A stretch of 14,175 nt of DNA from JAMOBE01 sp039908285 (GTDB lineage: Bacteria; Pseudomonadota; Alphaproteobacteria; Rhodospirillales; Rhodospirillaceae): NCBI GenBank assembly GCA_039908285.1, contig JAMOBE010000095.1, forward strand, positions 1 through 14,175. Direction: 5' to 3'. The notes under the pieces were generated by a model. That model did no database searches and was not told where the DNA came from. It saw nothing but the letters and a program-made list of their open reading frames with translations. The position numbers and the translations under genes are program-made. Shown here piece by piece: positions 6,570 through 11,428 of the stretch (position 1 is its first letter; each line of letters opens with the position of its first letter).

Positions 6570-7160
6570 TCAATCTCGCCGCCGTCGCAGGAGCACGTAG
6601 AGGGCTCCCTCGCCGCCGTCCCGGGGCTGGGCGTGGGCGAAGGAGAGAATCCGGCCGCGGAGGTCGGCGTCGTTGAGCCAGCGCGGCACCGCGTTGCGCA
6701 GAATCCCGGATCCCCCCGTCTTCATGCCCTTGCCGGTGATGACCAGCAGGGTGCGCTGGCCGTTGGTCCAGGCCCGCTCGACGGCGGCGCGGAGGGCCTG
6801 GTGGGCGCGCTCCTGGCTCATGCCATGCAGGTCGAGTCGCACGTCGATCCCCATGGTGCCGCGCCGGAAACGGTCGGCGGTGCGCCGGTCCATGGCGGTG
6901 GTGTCCCCATGGACGAGGGCCGGCGGCGGAGAAGGTGGAGGTGGTGGGGGCGGAGCCGTCGCGGGCCGGAGCGCCCGGGACGCCGGGGGTGTCCTGAGAG
7001 GTGACGGCGGCTCGGCGGCAACCGGCTCTGGTGCTGATGCTGGCGCCGCTGACGGCCGGCGGGAGCGCAGGGGACGCACGGAGCGGGCGATCTGTTCCCA
7101 CAGAAGCTGCTCGTCGCGACTGAGACGGCGTCCGCCGCCACCCGGCTGGACCGTGCTCAT
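6570..7160 (-). CDS. Smr-domain protein (SmrA/SmrB-like putative endonuclease)
   Basis: 196 residues, ATG at 7160. The C-terminal Smr domain shows LDLHGMSQERAHQAL (109-123), VITGKGMKTGGSGILRNAVPRWL (140-162) and GALYVLLRR (185-193), the family's DLHG and TGKG landmarks. Smr domains are nicking or RNA-cleaving nuclease modules: in MutS2 as a fusion, as stand-alone proteins in many proteobacteria, and in E. coli SmrB acting on mRNA at collided ribosomes. Which activity applies here is unknown. A basic N-terminal helix (11-36) is joined by a long Pro/Ala linker (about 36-82, including seven consecutive prolines) that must be disordered. It is 42 bp downstream of the membrane-protein gene on the same strand and probably co-transcribed; it runs toward glgE and ends at the inverted-repeat element. 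Confidence 0.88.
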   Translation of the reverse strand: MSTVQPGGGGRRLSRDEQLLWEQIARSVRPLRSRRPSAAPASAPEPVAAEPPSPLRTPPASRALRPATAPPPPPPPSPPPALVHGDTTAMDRRTADRFRRGTMGIDVRLDLHGMSQERAHQALRAAVERAWTNGQRTLLVITGKGMKTGGSGILRNAVPRWLNDADLRGRILSFAHAQPRDGGEGALYVLLRRRRD

Positions 7161-7202
7161 CGCTCACCACCCACGGTGTCGGCGGCGGTGCCGGCAGCGG
7201 CT

Positions 7203-7853
7203 CTACTTCTCGGCTGGTGCCTGAGTCTTGTTCGCCGGAGCGGCGGCCGGAGCCTTGCTGGGCGGGGCGGTCTTGGTCTGGGCGCGGGGCTTCGGCGCTC
7301 CGAACGGCGACAGGGAACCAGAGTCATCACCACCGCCGCCACCGCCACCACCACCACTTCCACCACCGCCCGCCGTTTTTTCGCCCCCGGCCGGTGCCGC
7401 CCCCGGGTCCGCCACATACGAGCGGACGAAGAGGCGCCAATCACCATCCGGCGACACGCAGCCGATCTGTGGCTTGTCAGGAAGGGCTACGGCGAGGCCG
7501 CCGAACTTCCACAGGACGTTCCAGTCGTGCAGATTCTCGAGGGCGGCCTCGCGGACCCGGGCCTGAATGCGCTTGGCCACCCACGGCCTTACCCCGAACA
7601 CATAGACGAGAACCGCTACCAGCAGGCCGACCGTACCGAAGATGACCCCCTTGAAGATCAGCAGCGTCAGGCTGAACATCACCAGCAGCAGCATGGGAAT
7701 CACGTTCTCCCACGGCCGATGAAGCGGTGAGCGGGGACCGTTATGGGGCTGGAAATCCACCAGCATCCTCACCCGGCCTTCCGCGATGGCGGCCTTCAGG
7801 CTGACGAACCGCTTTTCCTCGAGTCTGGCCTTGACTTCATCATCGCTTACCAC
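7203..7853 (-). CDS. Hypothetical two-helix membrane protein with Gly-rich tail
   Basis: Not recognised. 216 residues, start GTG at 7853 preceded by a G-rich GGCGGGGGG stretch. The N-terminal ~48 residues are charged and soluble (LEEKRFVSLKAAIAEGRVRMLVD). A hydrophobic hairpin spans about 51-88 (NVIPMLLLVMFSLTLLIF and VIFGTVGLLVAVLVYVFGV). A basic helix RPWVAKRIQARVREAALEN follows, then a small region with WRLFVRSYV (139-147). The tail is low complexity: an uninterrupted Gly stretch broken by one Ser (about 162-175), then Ala/Pro/Lys repeats to the end. It is the first gene of the minus-strand pair and is divergent from hisH, sharing a 134-bp spacer. Function unknown; inner-membrane location is inferred from the hydrophobic hairpin. 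Confidence 0.75.
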   Translation of the reverse strand: MVSDDEVKARLEEKRFVSLKAAIAEGRVRMLVDFQPHNGPRSPLHRPWENVIPMLLLVMFSLTLLIFKGVIFGTVGLLVAVLVYVFGVRPWVAKRIQARVREAALENLHDWNVLWKFGGLAVALPDKPQIGCVSPDGDWRLFVRSYVADPGAAPAGGEKTAGGGGSGGGGGGGGGDDSGSLSPFGAPKPRAQTKTAPPSKAPAAAPANKTQAPAEK

Positions 7854-7933
7854 GGTGCCCCCCGCCTGACCCCAGTTACCGGGAAGGACAGAATAGTCTT
7901 GCCAGGCTCCGGGGCCAAGAACAAATCTCTCCC

Positions 7934-7961
7934 TTGCACCCCGTGCTGGTCCTGCTACAAC
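7934..7961 (+). promoter_or_regulatory. Candidate promoter for hisHAF
   Basis: TTGCAC (7934-7939) and TACAAC (7956-7961), separated by 16 bp, lie just before the hisH start, implying a leader of roughly 20 nt. Matches to consensus are 3/6 and 4/6. The leader is too short for a histidine attenuator, and no His-rich leader peptide is visible. Confidence 0.3.
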
Positions 7962-7987
7962 GGCGGTCCCAGCAATGATCGGGGCCG

Positions 7988-8635
7988 GTGAACGTGAGCG
8001 TGGTGATCATCGATTACGGATCGGGCAACCTGCGCTCCGCCGCCAAGGCGTTCGAGCGGGCGGTGGCCGAATCGGCCCTGACGACTCCGGTGACCGTCAC
8101 CGCCGATCCCGAGGCGGTGCGCCGCGCCGAACGGGTGGTGCTGCCGGGAGTCGGTGCCTTCGCCGACTGCCGGCGGGGATTGGAGGCCGTGCCGGGCCTG
8201 GTGGAGGCGCTGACCGAGGCGGTCATCACCCGCGGCCGGCCGTTCCTCGGCATCTGCGTCGGCATGCAGCTCATGGCCCGCATCGGCCGCGAGCATGGTG
8301 ACCACCCCGGCCTCGGCTGGATCGACGGCGAGGTGATGCCCATCACCCCGGCCGATCCTTCGCTCAAGATTCCCCACATGGGCTGGAACGAACTTCGCCT
8401 CGAGAGTCACCACCCGCTGTTCGCCGGCATCGCCCCGGGCACCCATGCCTATTTCGTCCACGGGTACCACTTCGTGCCGGCCGACGCGGCTCATCGCCTC
8501 GCCACCGTCGACTACGGCGGTCCCATCACCGCCGCCGTCGGTCGCGACAACCTGGTGGGCACCCAGTTCCACCCGGAGAAGAGCCAGGCGGTGGGACTCG
8601 CCCTGATTGCCAACTTCCTGCGCTGGACGCCCTGA
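7988..8635 (+). CDS. hisH: Imidazole glycerol phosphate synthase, glutaminase subunit HisH
   Basis: Class I glutamine amidotransferase that releases ammonia from glutamine and passes it to HisF in histidine biosynthesis. 215 residues, usual for the family. Motifs are the N-terminal IIDYGSGNLRS (7-17), the oxyanion segment LPGVGAF (52-58), the nucleophile elbow FLGICVGMQLM with Cys90, and QFHPEKS with His195 and Glu197 completing the triad. GTG 7988 is used because the conserved IIDYG follows within 10 residues; GTG 7994 or 8000 are possible alternatives, and the ribosome binding site is weak. hisA begins 4 bp after the stop, so the two are co-translated. hisB, often next to hisH in related bacteria, is not immediately upstream here; a divergent membrane-protein gene is. 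Confidence 0.96.
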   Translation: MNVSVVIIDYGSGNLRSAAKAFERAVAESALTTPVTVTADPEAVRRAERVVLPGVGAFADCRRGLEAVPGLVEALTEAVITRGRPFLGICVGMQLMARIGREHGDHPGLGWIDGEVMPITPADPSLKIPHMGWNELRLESHHPLFAGIAPGTHAYFVHGYHFVPADAAHRLATVDYGGPITAAVGRDNLVGTQFHPEKSQAVGLALIANFLRWTP

Positions 8636-8639
8636 CGCC

Positions 8640-9377
8640 ATGATCCTGTTTCCCGCCATCGACCTGAAGGACGGCGCCTGCGTGCGGCTATTGCGCGGCG
8701 AGATGAGCCAGGCCACCGTGTTCAACGCCTCCCCCGCCGACCAGGCGGCCCGCTTCGCCGCCGCCGGCTGCGCCTGGATCCACGTGGTGGACCTGAACGG
8801 CGCCTTCGCCGGCCGGCCGGTCAATGCCGACGCCGTCGCCGCCATCCTGGCCGCCGTGCCCGTTCCGGTGCAGCTTGGCGGCGGCATCCGCGACATGGCG
8901 ACCATCGACATGTGGCTCGACAAGGGGGTGCGGCGGGTCATCCTCGGCACGGTGGCGCTGCGCGATCCGGAACTGGTGCGGGACGCCTGTCGCCGCCATC
9001 CCGGCCGCATCGCCGTCGGCATCGACGCCCGCGGCGGCCAGGTCGCCGTGGAGGGCTGGGCCGAGACCTCGCAGATCACCGCCCTCGACCTGGCGCTGCG
9101 CTTCGAGGACGCCGGAGTCGCAGCCATCATCCACACCGACATCGACCGCGACGGCGTCATGGCCGGGCCCAACGTCGAGGCCACGGCGGCGCTGGCCCGC
9201 CGCCTGACCACGCCGGTCATCGTCTCCGGCGGCGTGTCGTCGCTGGCCGACCTGGCACTGGTCCGGGCCGAGGCCGGCTCCGGCATCGCCGGGGTGATCA
9301 GCGGCCGGGCGCTCTATGACGGGCGCATCGACCTGGTGCAGGCGCTCGCCGTGATGAGGGGAGAGGCGCCATGCTGA
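8640..9377 (+). CDS. hisA: ProFAR isomerase HisA
   Basis: Phosphoribosylformimino-5-aminoimidazole carboxamide ribotide isomerase, the Amadori rearrangement that makes PRFAR for HisF/HisH. 245 residues, full length for this half-barrel-repeat (beta/alpha)8 enzyme. The N-terminal FPAIDLKDG carries the catalytic base Asp8; VGIDARGG carries the catalytic acid Asp129. The phosphate-binding loops are LGGGIRD (79-85) and VSGGVSS (195-201), with HTDIDRDG (165-172) between. ATG 8640 is chosen because it places Asp8 correctly; an in-frame upstream TTG at 8607 lies inside hisH. The 3' end overlaps hisF by 7 bp. Confidence 0.97.
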   Translation: MILFPAIDLKDGACVRLLRGEMSQATVFNASPADQAARFAAAGCAWIHVVDLNGAFAGRPVNADAVAAILAAVPVPVQLGGGIRDMATIDMWLDKGVRRVILGTVALRDPELVRDACRRHPGRIAVGIDARGGQVAVEGWAETSQITALDLALRFEDAGVAAIIHTDIDRDGVMAGPNVEATAALARRLTTPVIVSGGVSSLADLALVRAEAGSGIAGVISGRALYDGRIDLVQALAVMRGEAPC

Positions 9378-10129
9378 AGATGCGCATCATTCCTTGCCTC
9401 GACGTCAAGGACGGGCGGGTGGTCAAGGGGGTCAACTTCGTCGACCTCAAGGACGCGGGCGACCCGGTGGAGCAGGCCCGGCTCTATGACCGCGAGGGCG
9501 CCGACGAGCTGTGCTTCCTCGACATCACCGCGAGCCACGAGAACCGCGAGACCATCTATGACGTGGTCCGCCGCACCGCCGAGCAGTGCTTCATGCCGCT
9601 GACCGTCGGCGGCGGGGTGCGGGTCAACGAGGACATCCGTAAGCTGCTGCTGGCCGGGGCCGACAAGGTCTCCATCAACACCGCCGCCGTCCACCGGCCC
9701 GAGTTCGTCGGCGAGGCGGCGGAGAAGTTCGGCAGCCAGTGCATCGTCGTCGCCATCGACGCCAAGCAGGTGGCCCCCGGCCGCTTCGAGATCTTCACCC
9801 ACGGCGGCCGCAAGCCCACCGGCATCGACGCCGTGGAGTGGGCGCGGCGCATGGCGGGCTACGGCGCCGGCGAGATTCTCCTCACCTCCATGGACCGCGA
9901 CGGCACCCGCCAGGGTTTCAACATCGAGCTGACCCGGGCGGTCGCCGACGCCGTGACCATACCCGTCATCGCCTCGGGCGGAGTCGGCACCCTGGACCAC
10001 ATGGTGGAAGGCATCCGCGACGGCCACGCCACGGCGGTGCTGGCGGCCTCCATCTTCCACTACGGCATGTTCTCCATCGCCGAGACCAAGGCCCATATGC
10101 GGGCCGCCGGTATCCCGGTGAGGCTGTAA
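9371..10129 (+). CDS. hisF: Imidazole glycerol phosphate synthase, cyclase subunit HisF
   Basis: Uses ammonia from HisH to convert PRFAR to imidazole glycerol phosphate and AICAR. 252 residues, family-typical. The catalytic aspartates are Asp11 in IIPCLDVKDGRVVKG and Asp130 in VVAIDAK. Phosphate-binding loops are TVGGGVR (78-84) and ASGGVGT (201-207), and TSMDRDGTRQGF (172-183) is the conserved loop. ATG 9371 lies within the last codons of hisA and is preceded by AGGGGAGAGG. It is the last gene of the hisH-hisA-hisF run; hisE follows only after a 528-bp repeat-bearing interruption. Confidence 0.97.
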   Translation: MLKMRIIPCLDVKDGRVVKGVNFVDLKDAGDPVEQARLYDREGADELCFLDITASHENRETIYDVVRRTAEQCFMPLTVGGGVRVNEDIRKLLLAGADKVSINTAAVHRPEFVGEAAEKFGSQCIVVAIDAKQVAPGRFEIFTHGGRKPTGIDAVEWARRMAGYGAGEILLTSMDRDGTRQGFNIELTRAVADAVTIPVIASGGVGTLDHMVEGIRDGHATAVLAASIFHYGMFSIAETKAHMRAAGIPVRL

Positions 10130-10137
10130 AGATTCGA

Positions 10138-10245
10138 TCAGGTCGGGAAACCAAGCCTGATGGACATCGCCACCTCGGAGACATCGAAAATCTCGGCCAT
10201 GTGATACCGCCGAGCGAAATGACTGACCCACGACATCAATGACAT
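10138..10245 (-). pseudogene. Possible C-terminal remnant of an ImmA/IrrE-type protein
   Basis: A minus-strand frame from ATG 10245 to TGA 10138 encodes 35 residues containing MAEIFDVSEVAMSIRLG. This resembles the winged-helix-like C-terminal segment of ImmA/IrrE (DUF955) metallopeptidases, where an aliphatic residue, ...VS..AM..RL..LG is typical. The HEXXH metal site that would define the family is not present in the fragment or the sequence before it. No ribosome binding site precedes ATG 10245, and the frame continues upstream into the inverted-repeat element. A remnant truncated by the repeat is the simplest reading, but a short match could also be chance. Confidence 0.28.
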
Positions 10246-10288
10246 GAACCGATTACCAGTGTGCTGGCTTTGAGAAAAAAGGCGCAAC

Positions 10289-10328
10289 ACGGATGAACAC
10301 GGATATCCACGGATGAACACGGATGCAG
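10289..10328 (+). repeat. Four 10-bp ACGGAT iterations (left arm)
   Basis: Consecutive units ACGGATGAAC (10289), ACGGATATCC (10299), ACGGATGAAC (10309) and ACGGATGCAG (10319) keep an exact 10-bp period, close to one DNA turn. The second unit creates the small palindrome GGATATCC. Confidence 0.85.
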
Positions 10329-10434
10329 AATACCAGGAAGCTGCCCTGTCTTTACCTGTGACCATGTATTAATATTAATAATTAATAAAGCAGGATTTTT
10401 ACATGCGTCTCACGTAAGCCTATGTCAAACTCCG

Positions 10435-10474
10435 CTGCATCCGTGTTCATCCGTGGATATCCGTGTTCATCCGT
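10435..10474 (-). repeat. Four 10-bp ACGGAT iterations (right arm)
   Basis: Exact reverse complement of 10289-10328, so the element carries eight ACGGAT units in two opposed groups of four, about 106 bp apart. Confidence 0.85.
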
Positions 10475-10657
10475 GTTGCGCCTTTTTTCTCTACGCCGGC
10501 ACGATCGCTTCGGGCAAGCGAGGATGCAAACGGCGGGGGCCGCTTCCGTCCGCCCTGACAACTTTTCCCTGACAGACCGGCCCGAATCTGGTAATCGGCA
10601 TGGGGATGCACGCGACCGCCGCCGCCACCGCGTCGGGAGAGGGTTTTGGAGACGATC

Positions 10658-11011
10658 ATGGGGACACTTCCGGAGGTCGTTCTGGGTGACGACAGCACCG
10701 TTCTCGATCGGCTCTATGCCGTGGTGGCCAGCCGCAAGGGCGGGGACCCGGCCACGTCCTACACGGCCAAGCTGTTCGCCAAGGGCCGGCCCAAGATCGC
10801 CCAGAAGGTGGGTGAGGAGGCGGTGGAGACGGCCCTCGCCTCCGTGACCGAGACGCCGCAGCGCGTCGTCAGCGAAAGCGCCGACCTTCTCTATCACCTG
10901 ATCGTCCTGTGGGCCGACGTCGGTGTCCAGCCGGCGGAGGTGTGGGCCGAACTGGTGAAGCGCTTCGGCGCCTCCGGCATCGACGAGAAGAAGGCGCGGC
11001 CCAAGACCTGA
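10658..11011 (+). CDS. hisE: Phosphoribosyl-ATP pyrophosphatase HisE
   Basis: Hydrolyses phosphoribosyl-ATP to phosphoribosyl-AMP, the second step of histidine synthesis. 117 residues, an all-alpha MazG-like NTP pyrophosphatase. The metal-binding signature is visible as KVGEEAVE (Glu53, Glu54, Glu57) and SESADLLYH (Glu73, Asp76). ATG 10658 follows GGAG at a 6-nt spacing; a TTG at 10646, with GGGAGAGGG before it, would add four residues and cannot be excluded. No HisI domain is fused. It lies 25 bp before the HIT gene, and the spacing suggests co-transcription with it, while the 528-bp gap and inverted repeats separate it from hisHAF. Confidence 0.95.
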   Translation: MGTLPEVVLGDDSTVLDRLYAVVASRKGGDPATSYTAKLFAKGRPKIAQKVGEEAVETALASVTETPQRVVSESADLLYHLIVLWADVGVQPAEVWAELVKRFGASGIDEKKARPKT

Positions 11012-11036
11012 CAACGGCCAACAGGGAGTTTCCGCC

Positions 11037-11405
11037 ATGGCCTATGACCCGAGCAACATCTTCGCGAAGATCCTGCGCGGCGAGATCCCCTGCAAGAAGA
11101 TCCACGAGGACGCCCATACCCTGGCCTTCCACGACATAAACCCGCAGGCGCCGGTCCATGCGCTGGTGATCCCGAAGGGCGCCTATGAGAACCTGGACGA
11201 CTTCACCGCCCGGGCCTCGACCGAGGAGATCGCGGCCCTGTTCCGCGCGGTGGCCAAGGTGGCGCGGGATCTGGGCATCGCCGGCGACGGCTACCGCTTC
11301 CTGGCCAACTGCGGCGCCAATGGCCACCAGGAGGTGCCTCACCTGCACATCCACCTGTTCGGCGGCGGCCGCCTTGGCCGCATGATCCACCCGGCCGGAG
11401 CGTGA
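11037..11405 (+). CDS. HIT-family nucleotide hydrolase (HinT-like)
   Basis: 122-residue histidine-triad protein, predicted to hydrolyse adenosine phosphoramidates or related AMP-linked nucleotides in the cytoplasm. The defining motif is HLHIHLF, with His102, His104 and catalytic-type His106, preceded by NCGANGHQEVP (91-101), the usual HinT context. The N-terminal IFAKILRGEIPCKKIHED is also characteristic (Hint branch rather than Fhit or GalT). AGGGAG lies 8 nt before ATG 11037. It is placed directly after hisE, an arrangement I know from other alphaproteobacteria. The stop TGA overlaps an ATG (11405) that opens a 7-codon frame before the glycosyltransferase. Confidence 0.93.
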   Translation: MAYDPSNIFAKILRGEIPCKKIHEDAHTLAFHDINPQAPVHALVIPKGAYENLDDFTARASTEEIAALFRAVAKVARDLGIAGDGYRFLANCGANGHQEVPHLHIHLFGGGRLGRMIHPAGA

Positions 11406-11428
11406 TGCCGCCCTGGACACGTCGTTGA
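11405..11428 (+). other. Seven-codon mini-ORF bridging HIT and GT41 genes
   Basis: ATG 11405 overlaps the HIT stop (TGATG) and reads Met-Pro-Pro-Trp-Thr-Arg-Arg before TGA at 11426-11428. That TGA overlaps the TTG start (11425) of the glycosyltransferase as TTGA. The chain of overlaps could let ribosomes pass from HIT to the TTG start by termination-reinitiation. It may also be chance. Confidence 0.2.

Larger units (their letters stand above)
10272..10491. repeat. 220-bp element with perfect 57-bp inverted repeats
   Basis: The arms 10272-10328 and 10435-10491 are exact reverse complements over 57 bp. The outer end reads GAGAAAAAAGGCGCAAC and the inner part is four 10-bp units starting ACGGAT. 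The 106-bp centre (10329-10434) is AT-rich with the run TATTAATATTAATAATTAAT (10365-10384) and shows no ORF. There is no clear target duplication at the edges. Similar ACGGATGAAC strings are known to me as dispersed repeats in diverse bacterial genomes, where they give spurious 'NTDEHG' peptides; the same peptide appears in the antisense frames here. It could act as a hairpin ending the hisF transcript or as a non-autonomous mobile sequence. Confidence 0.75.
10130..10657. other. Non-coding interruption between hisF and hisE
   Basis: The 528 bp contain a possible decayed ORF end on the minus strand (10138-10245), the 220-bp inverted-repeat element (10272-10491), and a GC-rich hisE leader (10492-10657). 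In the leader CTGACA (10569-10574) is a fair -35 box, but no good -10 box follows at the right distance (GGTAAT at 10590-10595 gives a 15-bp spacer). Long minus-strand frames here (10138-10365 and 10382-11038) are produced by the repeat and by the antisense of hisE and are not called as genes. Confidence 0.7.

Noticed and set aside
6399..7004. 201-codon plus-strand frame beginning in the REP pair
   Set aside because: It starts inside palindromic repeats and continues antisense to the Smr gene; no independent coding signal.
7854..7987. Histidine attenuator before hisH
   Set aside because: No His-codon-rich leader peptide and no alternative hairpins with a U-run are visible in the 134-bp spacer.
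10289..10474. CRISPR-like array from the repeated ACGGAT units
   Set aside because: Units are 10 bp with no unique spacers and are arranged as two opposed blocks, unlike direct repeats of 23-47 bp with spacers.
10382..11038. 218-codon minus-strand frame across the hisE region containing an NTDEHG-type peptide
   Set aside because: Its end is produced by the ACGGAT inverted repeat and its body is antisense to hisE. Such NTDEHG peptides are a known artefact of this dispersed repeat.
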